Origin: Acidobacteriota bacterium
GTDB taxonomy: Bacteria > Acidobacteriota > Terriglobia > 20CM-2-55-15
DNA: 64,000 nt
Direction: 5' to 3'
Assembly: GCA_022821145.1 (NCBI GenBank)
Contig: JAJEEE010000047.1
Location: forward strand, 62,001-126,000
This document shows positions 26,680 to 34,132 of the stretch, one piece after another. How positions within the stretch are numbered: the stretch's first letter is position 1; every line of letters starts with the position of its first letter. Both the position numbers and the translations under genes were made by a program. The notes below the pieces were generated by a model. That model was not told the DNA's origin and searched no databases. It worked only from the letters and a program-made list of their open reading frames with translations.

Positions 26680-27486
26680 CTACCGGCGGGCCTCCCGGAC
26701 CACCGGGCTCAGCCCGGCGGCATCGATCACGGCCGCCGCCGCTTCCGAAGACAGGAACTCGACGAGCCGCCGGGCGTTGTCCGGGTTTTCCATGTGATCG
26801 GTCATGACGGCGACGATCGTCGAAACCTGTTGTATCTCCGCGGGGATCGGCCCGGCGTAATCCGCGCCCTCGATGGGCAGGATCTCGCTCCGCGCCTGGA
26901 ACCCGATCTCCACCTCGCCGCGTGCGACGACGCTGGCGACGCGTTCGCCGACGATACGCCGCGCCTTGCCCTCGATCTCGTCCCAGATACCCAGTTCGGG
27001 GAACACGACCGTCGAGAGATACGTGCCGCTGACGCTGGCCGAATAACCGATCGACTCCGCCGCCCGCACCGTCTCGACGAAGGCCTCGATGGTGCCGATG
27101 TCGGGCCTCGCCGCGCCGCTCCGCACCGCCATGCCCACGACGGAACGCGCCAGCTCGGCGCGCGAGGCCGGACGGATGCGGCCGGTGGCGGCGACATCGC
27201 CCATGGCCGCGCCGTTGAAGATCAGCAAGTCGAACGACTCGCCGCGTTCCAGGCGGACGGGAATGGACCGCGGTCCCCCGCCCGTCGACGGGCCGTATTC
27301 GGTAACGACCTCGATGCCGGTGGCCTGTTCGAACGTCGGCCCGAGCATGTCGAAGGCCGCCGTGAACCCACCGGAGGTGATGACCTTGACCCGCGGAGGC
27401 GAATCCTGCGCGGAGCCTTGAAGCGCGAACGCCAGCAGCGCCGTCGCGTTCGCCGTCGTCAACAACGTTCTCATCGTCGTCGTCAT
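26680..27486 (-). CDS. Molybdate-binding protein-like (ModA family) periplasmic protein
   Basis: 268 residues from ATG 27486. Signal peptide ([20 protein letters not shown]). [20 protein letters not shown], then [14 protein letters not shown] and SAFVFPELGI-like text fit the substrate-binding family used for molybdate and other small anions: the 'A.G....A...L.P.FE..TG..V' opening is clear. No ABC permease or ATPase is adjacent, so transport is doubtful. In acidobacteria such solo ModA-like proteins are common. The operon partners are a PD40 propeller and a sulfatase. Confidence 0.8.
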   Translation of the reverse strand: MTTTMRTLLTTANATALLAFALQGSAQDSPPRVKVITSGGFTAAFDMLGPTFEQATGIEVVTEYGPSTGGGPRSIPVRLERGESFDLLIFNGAAMGDVAATGRIRPASRAELARSVVGMAVRSGAARPDIGTIEAFVETVRAAESIGYSASVSGTYLSTVVFPELGIWDEIEGKARRIVGERVASVVARGEVEIGFQARSEILPIEGADYAGPIPAEIQQVSTIVAVMTDHMENPDNARRLVEFLSSEAAAAVIDAAGLSPVVREARR

Positions 27487-27787
27487 GGCCCACCCTCGCT
27501 GATCATGGCCGCCGCGCCGGATTCCGCCGCCGTCGCCCCCATCACACTACAGGGGCGACGCCGGGTCAACGAAACTCCCGCATCGCAACAGAGGGTTCAC
27601 GCTCGAAACCGACCGGGCGGACGCATGCGGATGGATCGGCGCTTCGTCGGCGGCCTCGGCCGCCGGCGCGAACCCTCGCCTATAGGGCTTGACATCATCG
27701 AACGCACGTCACTAGTGTTCCCGGTGTCCAACATTTTGGCCCGTGAGTCCGATCCGGACACGACGTCCGATCGGAGGAGGAGTGTCC
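27487..27787. other. Divergent intergenic region
   Basis: About 300 bp between the minus-strand ModA-like gene and the plus-strand FAH-like gene. It contains a candidate sigma-70 promoter for the latter (annotated separately) and a strong ribosome-binding site, CGGAGGAGG, at 27772-27780. I see no coding region or RNA gene in it. Confidence 0.6.
27690..27719 (+). promoter_or_regulatory. Candidate sigma-70 promoter for the FAH-like gene
   Basis: A perfect TTGACA box (27690-27695) followed after 18 bp by TAGTGT (27714-27719). The -35 is consensus but the -10 matches only at its ends, so confidence is modest. The start codon at 27788 would leave a leader of about 60 bases with a good ribosome-binding site. 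Confidence 0.35.
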
Positions 27788-28945
27788 ATGCGTTTGACTG
27801 CCACGATCCTGATCGGCGCCTTCGCCCTGGCGCCTGCGCCCGCAACGGCTTCCGCCCAGGCGATGCAAAGCGCGGAGCCGTTCGCGGTCGGTACCTTCGA
27901 AATCGATGGGCAAGAGACCCTGGGACTCGTTCTCAGGGAGCAGTTGGTCGTCGAGCTCGGCGACGCCAACCGGAATCTGCAGATGAACCCGCTCTACGCC
28001 GAGATGGCCATGCCCGCCGACATGCTCCAGCTCATCGGCATATACGAATACGGCCTGAGATACCGTCTCTACGAAATCGTCAACCACCTCGCGGCGAGCG
28101 GGCAACTGGACGCGAGCCCACGCCCTTCGTTCATTCACGACGTGGAAAACGTCACGATCCTCGCCCCGATCCGCTACCCGGGCAAGATCCTGAACGCGGC
28201 CGTCAACTTCTACAGCCACGCCTGCGAGGGTTGCAACGAGGAGGAACTGGCCGAGAGCAACCGCCAGCGGCGCGAGAACCGCGGCGTTCCCTACCTGTTC
28301 CTCAAGCCGTCCCGAGGCGCCGTCATCGGCAGCGGCCAATCGATCGTGATTCCCGCCGGTCGCGACCGGATCGATTGGGAGGTGGAGTTCGGCACGGTCA
28401 TCGGCCGCCCGGCCAGTTACGTTTCGGCCGCCGACGCCGAGGACTACGTCTTCGGCTATCTGGTCTCCATCGACGTCTCGGATCGCGGCGGGCGTCCCCC
28501 CGGCGGCTACGGTCAGGGTTCGGACTGGTTCGTCGGCAAGGGACACGACACCTTCGCGCCCATGGGACCCTGGATCGTTCCGAAGGAGTTCTACGGCGAT
28601 CCGATGGAGCGGTTGCACCAGCAACTGACCATCGATGGAGTGACCGTGCAGGAAGCCAGGGCCGGCGACATGATCCACTCCCTGTGGGAGCTGATCGAGT
28701 ACGGCTCGTCGATCATCACCCTGTTTCCGGGCGACGTGCTGAACAGCGGCACCTCGGGCGGCACCTCGACGGGCGCGTTCGCCGAGGGCACGCGCAGCGG
28801 TTTCCTGCAACCCGGAGAGGTCATCGAAGCGACGATCGAAGGCGTCGGCACGCTCCGGATGCCCGTCGTGGCGGGCGACCCCCTGCCGGACGACCTCACG
28901 GGGGCGCATCTGCCGCCCGTCAGCACCTATCGAGACGATCCCTAG
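27788..28945 (+). CDS. Exported fumarylacetoacetate hydrolase-fold protein
   Basis: 385 residues from ATG 27788, eight bases after CGGAGGAGG. The first 24 residues form a signal peptide ([20 protein letters not shown]). The C-terminal two-thirds is the FAH fold: [20 protein letters not shown], the metal ligands in [18 protein letters not shown] (Glu pair) and [16 protein letters not shown] (Asp), then [19 protein letters not shown]-fold enzymes cleave C-C bonds or decarboxylate keto acids and are normally cytosolic, so the export signal is unusual. A CxxC (ACEGCNEE) follows the first strand. The substrate is unknown. Confidence 0.87.
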   Translation: MRLTATILIGAFALAPAPATASAQAMQSAEPFAVGTFEIDGQETLGLVLREQLVVELGDANRNLQMNPLYAEMAMPADMLQLIGIYEYGLRYRLYEIVNHLAASGQLDASPRPSFIHDVENVTILAPIRYPGKILNAAVNFYSHACEGCNEEELAESNRQRRENRGVPYLFLKPSRGAVIGSGQSIVIPAGRDRIDWEVEFGTVIGRPASYVSAADAEDYVFGYLVSIDVSDRGGRPPGGYGQGSDWFVGKGHDTFAPMGPWIVPKEFYGDPMERLHQQLTIDGVTVQEARAGDMIHSLWELIEYGSSIITLFPGDVLNSGTSGGTSTGAFAEGTRSGFLQPGEVIEATIEGVGTLRMPVVAGDPLPDDLTGAHLPPVSTYRDDP

Positions 28946-28961
28946 TCGAACACGCCGGGAC

Positions 28962-29015
28962 GGGGCCCGAATTCTTCCGTCGAAGGCTGTCGACGGTTCA
29001 AGGAATTCGGGCTCC
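28962..29015. terminator. Long stem-loop between the FAH-like gene and yebC
   Basis: GGGGCCCGAATTC (28962-28974) pairs with GAATTCGGGCTCC (29003-29015), and an inner CCGTCGA/TCGACGG stem (28977-28983 with 28990-28996) closes on AGGCTG. It starts 16 bp after the stop of the upstream gene. No T-run follows, so it is either a non-canonical terminator or a structured remnant. Confidence 0.5.
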
Positions 29016-29100
29016 GACGCGGACTCCGCGCGGCCCGTCTCGGCCCCGGTTGGCCCGGCGCCCCTATGCTAAACTGATTCCGTTTCGGCGCGAGGAGCGT

Positions 29101-29847
29101 ATGTCCGGCCATTCCAAGTGGCACAGCATCAAGCACAAGAAGGCGGCCACCGACGCCAAGCGCGGCAAGGCATTCACCAAGGTCATCAAGGAGATCACCG
29201 TCGCCGCCCGCCTGGGCGGGGGCGACGAAGCGGCCAACCCGCGGCTGCGGACGGCCGTGGCCGCGGCGAAGGCGCTGAACATGCCGTCGGACAACATCCG
29301 GCGCGCCATCATGAAGGGGACCGGCGAGCTGGAGGGGGTGTCGATCGAGGAGATCACGTACGAGGGATACGGCCCCGGCGGTGTCGCGCTGATGGTGGAG
29401 TGCCTGACCGATAACCGGAACCGCACGGTCAGCGAGCTGCGCCACCTGTTCGACAAGTACGGCGGCAACCTCGGCGAGAACGGCTGCGTCGCCTGGATGT
29501 TCGACAAGCGGGGCTACATCCTGGCCCCCCGGTCCGGTCTGGACGAGGACACGGCGATGACGCTGGCGCTGGAGGCCGGAGCCGACGATTTCTCGGTCCA
29601 GGACGGCAACTACGAGATCCTGACGGCGCCGGAGTCGTTCGACGCGGCCCTGGAGGACTTGAAGAAGAACGGCATGGAGCCGCTTCGAGCCGAGCTGTCG
29701 ATGATGCCCCAGAGCTACGTGAAGCTCGAAGGCCCCGCCGCCCGGCAGATGATCAAGCTGATGGACCTGCTGGACGACCATGACGATGTCCAGAACGTCC
29801 ACGCCAACTTCGATATCGAGGAGTCCGAGTTGGCCGACGCCGTCTGA
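29101..29847 (+). CDS. yebC: YebC/PmpR family DNA-binding or translation-associated regulator
   Basis: 248 residues. [20 protein letters not shown] is the invariant YebC start. [40 protein letters not shown] and [20 protein letters not shown] follow, through to [11 protein letters not shown] at the end. The family was annotated as a transcriptional regulator and has more recently been linked to relief of ribosome stalling. It lies just upstream of ruvC, the usual bacterial order. Confidence 0.96.
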   Translation: MSGHSKWHSIKHKKAATDAKRGKAFTKVIKEITVAARLGGGDEAANPRLRTAVAAAKALNMPSDNIRRAIMKGTGELEGVSIEEITYEGYGPGGVALMVECLTDNRNRTVSELRHLFDKYGGNLGENGCVAWMFDKRGYILAPRSGLDEDTAMTLALEAGADDFSVQDGNYEILTAPESFDAALEDLKKNGMEPLRAELSMMPQSYVKLEGPAARQMIKLMDLLDDHDDVQNVHANFDIEESELADAV

Positions 29848-29875
29848 CGCCCTTCCGGGGAGCCGTGCCCGAACG

Positions 29876-30370
29876 ATGAGGATACTGGGAGTCGATTGCG
29901 GTTCGCGGGTGACGGGATACGGGGTGATCGAAGCCCGGAACTCCAGTTGCCGTCTCGTCGACTACGGGGTCGTGCGCCCGCCCGGCGGCGCGTCGCTCGC
30001 CTCGCGGCTCCAGTTCATTCACCAGGCGCTCCGGGACGTCATCCGGAGCCATGCGCCGGATGCCGCGGTGTTCGAGAACATCTTTCACGCCGCCAACGCC
30101 CAGTCGGCCCTGAAACTGGGCCACGCACGCGGCGTCTCCATGCTGGCGGCGGCCGAGGCGGCGGTTCCGATCTTCGAGTACACCGCGTTGCAGGTGAAGA
30201 GCGCCGTGACCGGATACGGCCGCGCCGAGAAGGCCCAGGTGCAACGCATGGTCCAGTCCATTCTGGATCTGGCCGACGCGCCGGCGCCCTTCGACGCGTC
30301 CGACGCACTGGCCGTCGCGATCTGCCATGCCCAGAGCCGCCGGTACGCGGAGGCCACGGCCGCGTCATGA
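29876..30370 (+). CDS. ruvC: Holliday junction resolvase RuvC
   Basis: 164 residues from ATG 29876. RILGVDCGSRVTGYGVIEAR contains the first catalytic Asp (residue 7); FENIFHAANAQSALKLGHAR holds the Glu near residue 66; FDASDALAVAICHAQ supplies the last acidic pair. RuvC cuts Holliday junctions with RuvAB in the cytoplasm. ruvA and ruvB are not adjacent; instead an unknown secreted-type gene overlaps its stop (ATGA at 30367). Confidence 0.95.
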   Translation: MRILGVDCGSRVTGYGVIEARNSSCRLVDYGVVRPPGGASLASRLQFIHQALRDVIRSHAPDAAVFENIFHAANAQSALKLGHARGVSMLAAAEAAVPIFEYTALQVKSAVTGYGRAEKAQVQRMVQSILDLADAPAPFDASDALAVAICHAQSRRYAEATAAS

Positions 30371-31014
30371 ATCCCGCTCTTGTATTGGCGACGGCCGTGC
30401 TCGTCCAGCAACCCGCGCTGGAACGCTTCAGCTTCTGCAAGGAGAGCCCGGGCGGAGAGTACGCGAACCAGTGCTTCGAGGTCGACGCGGACGGCCGCGG
30501 AGTGTTCCGATTCGCCGCGCCGGACGCCGATCCGGTCGAGGTCCCGTTCGAGTTCTCGACGCGGGGCGTGGAGCGTTTCAACGAGTTGCTCCAGGCCACC
30601 GACCACCTGGCGGACGCCGAGCGCTACGAGTCCGGCCGGAGGGTGGCGAACATGGGAACCAAGACCATCGTCGCCGAGGGATCCTGGGGTCGGAGAGAAG
30701 CGGTGTTCAACTACTCGGAGATCGACGAGGCGCGCGAGCTGACGACGTTCTTCGAGCGCATGATCTCTCAGGAAATGCTCCTGTTCGGCCTCGAGCTGGC
30801 GCTCCAGTTCGATCGCCTGGGCATTCCGGAGCGCCTGGAGGTGATCGAGCGGGAAGCCGACTCCGGCCGGTTGCCGGATCCGGGCCGCGTGGTTCCGGCG
30901 CTGGAGCGGATCGAATCGGCCTCGGGCCTGGTCAACTACGCGAAGACGACGGCCACGCGCCTCAAGGAACGGTTGATCGAGGCCGCGGACTCAAGTCCGG
31001 GGGCCGCGGACTAG
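30367..31014 (+). CDS. Hypothetical protein coupled to ruvC
   Basis: 215 residues from ATG 30367, overlapping the ruvC stop by four bases. The first ~14 residues are hydrophobic (NPALVLATAVLVQQPA), a weak signal or anchor. A CxxxxxxxxxxxC pair (FCKESPGGEYANQCFEVD) is followed by beta-rich text (VFRFAAPDADPVEVPFEFST) and a helical C-terminus. I do not recognise a family. Its last codons and stop (TAG 31012-31014) lie inside a 21-bp tandem repeat, so the natural C-terminus may have been altered by repeat spread. Confidence 0.65.
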   Translation: MNPALVLATAVLVQQPALERFSFCKESPGGEYANQCFEVDADGRGVFRFAAPDADPVEVPFEFSTRGVERFNELLQATDHLADAERYESGRRVANMGTKTIVAEGSWGRREAVFNYSEIDEARELTTFFERMISQEMLLFGLELALQFDRLGIPERLEVIEREADSGRLPDPGRVVPALERIESASGLVNYAKTTATRLKERLIEAADSSPGAAD

Positions 31015-31068
31015 AGTCCGGGGGCGGCGGACTAGAGTCCAGGGACTGCGGACTCAAGTCCGGGGGGC
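30985..31068. repeat. Four tandem 21-bp units, each with an internal palindrome
   Basis: Units start at 30985, 31006, 31027 and 31048, each opening GCGGACT. Each contains GGACT-NN-AGTCC, a perfect 5-bp inverted repeat with CA or AG in the centre. The array spans the 3' end of the hypothetical gene and the gap to the convergent MEMO gene, whose stop is at 31071. It could act as a bidirectional terminator or be a slippage-prone repeat. Confidence 0.9.
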
Positions 31069-31070
31069 CG

Positions 31071-31883
31071 TTACGCGACCGTGATCCCCGCGTATCCGAC
31101 CACCCGTTCCCGCTCCCCGAAGACATCCCCGGACGTCCCGTAGCGGACGAGCTCGGCCCGGGACGCTCCCAGCGCATTCGCCGCGGTCAGCATGGCGACG
31201 GTCGGCGCGAAGCCGCACATGGAAATATCTTCCCGGAACACGGTCTCGTGGAGACCCTCGGGATTCCGCTCGAGCACGCGATCGATGGCCTTGCGGTCCT
31301 TGATGCGGGTCACCGCGTCGGACTCGTAGTGGTTCATGTCGCTGGACGCCACGATCAGGATCGGGGAATCGGATCGGGCCACGACGTTCGCGACGGCTTT
31401 CCCGAGCCGGATCAGCGGCTCCAGGGCCGAGACGCCGACGACGATGGGCACGAACCGCAGTTCCGGCCCCACCAGGAACTGGAGGAACGGGATCTCCACC
31501 TCCAGCGCGTGCTCGTTCGCGTGCGCCTCGGTGTCGTCCTCCAGCTCGGGATCGGCCTCCAGCAGGGCGGCAGCGAGATCGGAATCGATGGACGCCGTCC
31601 CGAGCGGCGTGTCCCATCCGCCGGCGCACGTCATCGAGAGCGGGCGTCCCATCCCCGTGTGGTTCGGACCGAGCAGGATGAAACGGTCGGGCAGCTCGAC
31701 GCTCGTGAACACGTCTCCGGCGATCGCGCCGGAGTAGACGTAGCCGGCGTGCGGCGCCACGACGCCCAACGCGCGGGCGCGCCGGCGCGTCGTCGACGCG
31801 CGCGTCATCGATTCCAGGGCCTCGATCAGGTCGGGGGCGTCGCCGGGATAGAAGCGCCCGGCCACCGCTGGAGGGCGTACCAT
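31071..31883 (-). CDS. amrB: AmmeMemoRadiSam system protein B (MEMO1 family)
   Basis: 270 residues from ATG 31883. VRPPAVAGRFYPGDAPDLIE is the conserved opening; VAPHAGYVYSGAIAGDVF, FILLGPNHTGMGRPLSM, EHALEVEIPFLQFL, ASSDMNHYE and MCGFAPTVAMLTAANALGA are the MEMO signatures, with His/Asp residues placed as in the dioxygenase-like fold. In bacteria it is usually encoded beside an AMMECR1 protein and a radical SAM enzyme. Neither is adjacent here, so the system is split or incomplete. The VWFA protein gene ends 12 bp upstream on the same strand. Confidence 0.93.
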   Translation of the reverse strand: MVRPPAVAGRFYPGDAPDLIEALESMTRASTTRRRARALGVVAPHAGYVYSGAIAGDVFTSVELPDRFILLGPNHTGMGRPLSMTCAGGWDTPLGTASIDSDLAAALLEADPELEDDTEAHANEHALEVEIPFLQFLVGPELRFVPIVVGVSALEPLIRLGKAVANVVARSDSPILIVASSDMNHYESDAVTRIKDRKAIDRVLERNPEGLHETVFREDISMCGFAPTVAMLTAANALGASRAELVRYGTSGDVFGERERVVGYAGITVA

Positions 31884-31895
31884 TCGCCGCTGCGA

Positions 31896-32936
31896 TCAGT
31901 CCTCGTCGTCTTCCGGAACGTGGTTGTAGAAGCCCTTCTTGTGCCGGACCCGCAGATCGTCGTCGTCGCCGTCCTCGTCCAGGTCGATGGGCGCCACCTC
32001 GATGCGGATCTCCCGGAGATCGTCGTCGGTGTCGAGGGCGTCGCTCGGCACGAAGCCGATCCGGTACTGGTTCCGCATCAGGAAGCTGACGCCTTCGTAG
32101 ATGCCCGGGTACTCGCCCTGGAATCTCGGGAACCAGGCCTGCCCGCCCGTATTCTGTGCGATCGAGCGGAGCGCGACTTCCGCCTGCAGGAAGTCCATCC
32201 GCTGGAACGAGCTGAGCCGATGCTCGTACATCGTCCGGAACATCTGGCCCATACCGACGGCATAGATCATCGTGTCGGAGTCTTCCGCGCGCCGCAGCGT
32301 CTCGCCATAGTTGGATCGGCTGAAGGTGTCGAAACCCGTGCTCAGCAGGAAGATCGCCTTCTTGCCGTCGACGTTCTCCAAACGGTCGAGCGTGTAGTTG
32401 ACGGCGTCGTACAGGTTCGTCTCGCCGAAGTCGGGATAGGTCAGCGTGAACAACCCGTTCAGCAGCTCGTTGGGGTTCTGCGAGAAATCCGTGACGATTT
32501 CCGGCGTGAGGTCGTAGGAGACGATGGCCGCCCAGTCGTCCTCGCGGAGCGACTGGATGAAGCCGTACGCCGGGTAGATCACGTCGTCGTAGTACCAGCC
32601 CCAGGTGTTGGCGAACTCGATGAGAAGAACGATCGTGAGCGGACTGTCCGTGGGACGGAAGTCGGTGACCGGGTGCTCGATGTCGTCCACGAAGAGCGTG
32701 AAGTGCTCCTTCTGCAGCCCGGTCAGCGGGTTGCCGTCGTCGTCGGTGACGACCACGTCGACCTGTTGCGTCTCCACATCGATCGACAGGGCGAACGGGT
32801 CGTCGATCGACACGGGTTCGGGCTCCGGCGGCAACGGAACGTTCCGCCCGACGTTGGTGTTCGGTCCCTGCGCCGCGCCGAAGCCCGCCGCCAGAACGAC
32901 GAGCCCCGCGGCGCCAGCCAGCCGCTTGAATGTCAT
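31896..32936 (-). CDS. Secreted VWFA-related acidobacterial-domain protein
   Basis: 346 residues from ATG 32936 (an upstream Met lacks a signal peptide). Leader MTFKRLAGAAGLVVLAAGFG, then FALSIDVETQQVDVVVTDDD and GNPLTGLQKEHFTLFVDDIE. This 'V.V.V.D..G..V.GL...DF.V.ED' line precedes a von Willebrand A-like core (LTIVLLIEFANTW, DDWAAIVSYDLTPEIVTDFS, KKAIFLLSTGFDTFS). The combination defines the VWFA-related domain described as acidobacterial, the best taxonomic marker in the window. The MIDAS motif is altered. The acidic tail ends VPEDDED. The role is unknown, probably adhesion or envelope. Confidence 0.92.
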   Translation of the reverse strand: MTFKRLAGAAGLVVLAAGFGAAQGPNTNVGRNVPLPPEPEPVSIDDPFALSIDVETQQVDVVVTDDDGNPLTGLQKEHFTLFVDDIEHPVTDFRPTDSPLTIVLLIEFANTWGWYYDDVIYPAYGFIQSLREDDWAAIVSYDLTPEIVTDFSQNPNELLNGLFTLTYPDFGETNLYDAVNYTLDRLENVDGKKAIFLLSTGFDTFSRSNYGETLRRAEDSDTMIYAVGMGQMFRTMYEHRLSSFQRMDFLQAEVALRSIAQNTGGQAWFPRFQGEYPGIYEGVSFLMRNQYRIGFVPSDALDTDDDLREIRIEVAPIDLDEDGDDDDLRVRHKKGFYNHVPEDDED

Positions 32937-33052
32937 GGTCCTCTCCTGGGTTCTACCTGCCAAGCGTATCCCGCGGAACACGCCGGCCGCAACGATTTAG
33001 ACGGTTCCGGGAGCAAAACGCACCGCGATCGGGGCATGCTATCCTCGTCGGT

Positions 33053-33139
33053 GGAGGAATGGCCGAGCGGTCGAAGGCGGTGGTCTTGAAAACCACTGTG
33101 CCGGAAACGGCACCGGGGGTTCGAATCCCTCTTCCTCCG
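33053..33139 (+). tRNA. tRNA-Ser (anticodon TGA)
   Basis: 87 bases. The acceptor GGAGGAA pairs with TTCCTCC (33132-33138); the anticodon stem GTGGT/ACCAC encloses CTTGAAA, anticodon TGA, reading UCA codons. A long variable arm (GTGCCGGAAACGGCAC) marks the serine class, and the T-loop is TTCGAAT. No CCA is encoded. It is not tRNA-Sec, whose anticodon is TCA. Confidence 0.96.
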
Positions 33140-33149
33140 TCGTCTCCCG

Positions 33150-33683
33150 TCAGCTGTCTTCGGAGCCGGCGCCGCCCATCCACAGGTGCATCGTGTTGAC
33201 GTCCTTGCCCTGCAGCTTGAGGTAGTAGAAGAGCTGTCCCTTGTGCTGGCCGAGGTGCCAGATCATCTCGTTGCAGTGCTGGTACAGGGTCCGCTGGGGG
33301 CCGCCCCAGGGCGCACTGCTGCGCTCGTTGGCCAGGCGGTCCTCGCCGGCCTCGGCGAACAGCTTGTTTGCCAGCGCCTTGTCCTCGGCCAGCAACTCCA
33401 GCGCTTCGTCGACGCTTGCGACCGACGGCATCTGCGCCGCCGAGGGCAAAGTCCCTTCGCCCGACGCGTCACCGGCTTCGGGCGGCGTGGGCCACTGGCC
33501 GGTAACGAAACCCTTCACGCCGCCGCCGCAGGCATCGGCGCAGTGCATCAGCAACTGAGCCGTCGTCATCCAGTTGCGGCCGATCGGCGGTTTCCACTCC
33601 AGGTCGTCGACCATCCGGGACAACCCTTCCGTCGCCCGATACACGGCCTCGGCATCCTGTTGAAGCATCGCGACAAGTCCCAT
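33150..33683 (-). CDS. DinB-like four-helix metalloprotein
   Basis: 177 residues from ATG 33683. Four-helix pattern with metal-ligand histidines: LLMHCADACGG after WMTTAQ, then YQHCNEMIWHLGQHKGQLFY (the H-x6-H-x3-H block near the C-terminus) and YLKLQGKDVNTMHLW. This is the DinB/YfiT superfamily, which includes thiol-dependent S-transferases and metal-dependent hydrolases. A specific reaction cannot be assigned. It is convergent with the tRNA. Confidence 0.85.
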   Translation of the reverse strand: MGLVAMLQQDAEAVYRATEGLSRMVDDLEWKPPIGRNWMTTAQLLMHCADACGGGVKGFVTGQWPTPPEAGDASGEGTLPSAAQMPSVASVDEALELLAEDKALANKLFAEAGEDRLANERSSAPWGGPQRTLYQHCNEMIWHLGQHKGQLFYYLKLQGKDVNTMHLWMGGAGSEDS

Positions 33684-34132
33684 TATCGATCCTCCCTTGA
33701 AGCGCGCATCATACCCCGCGTCCCAGGGCTTCGGCGGCGCGTGTCGGCGTTTTCATGCAGATTCGAGCGCGCAGCAAGGTTGCCCGAACCCGCTCACAGG
33801 CTTCCCGCCCATTGACGTCAACGAGTGATCGCCGATGCGGCGGTAAGGCCGAAGATGACTACGGACGGTCTCGGTGGCGGCCGGGTATGTCGACCCGACC
33901 CCCGACGTTGTGGCACCGAATGGCGCCGCTGCCGTCGCGAGGCGCCGTGAAGTCGCCCCACACATCGCGGACGTTGGTCGAACCCGAACCGTCGCGGTGT
34001 GTTGCTCGTGTCCAAGAAACCCTGGGGCGGTACGGATTGGTGTGCATGGTATGATACACGCCTTCGAAAACGGCTCTGATTCTTGTCGCGTGAATAGGGG
34101 AATCCGTTTCTCGAGTACGGGGGCTTACCGAA
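33684..34132. other. Intergenic region upstream of the G8-domain gene
   Basis: About 450 bp without a supportable gene; base composition falls towards the 3' end. It holds a candidate extended -10 promoter (annotated separately) and a weak GGGGG ribosome-binding stretch before ATG 34133. The short frames inside have no protein-like character. Confidence 0.55.
34047..34055 (+). promoter_or_regulatory. Candidate extended -10 promoter for the G8-domain gene
   Basis: TGG-TATGAT: TATGAT differs from TATAAT at one position and is preceded by TG with the extended -10 spacing. No good -35 is visible upstream, as expected for this promoter type. It leaves a leader of about 70 bases to ATG 34133. Confidence 0.4.

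Noticed and set aside
26680-27486. A complete molybdate ABC transporter
   Set aside because: Only a ModA-like binding protein is present; no permease or ATPase genes lie within the window.
28962-29015. Stem-loop as a standard intrinsic terminator
   Set aside because: No T-run follows the stem; kept only as a terminator-like structure with moderate confidence.
30985-31068. Tandem repeats as a CRISPR array
   Set aside because: Units are contiguous 21-mers with no unique spacers and no cas genes nearby.
33053-33139. tRNA beside a TGA motif as a possible tRNA-Sec
   Set aside because: The anticodon is TGA (reads UCA, Ser), and the acceptor stem is 7 bp with normal serine features; tRNA-Sec has anticodon TCA and an 8-bp acceptor stem.
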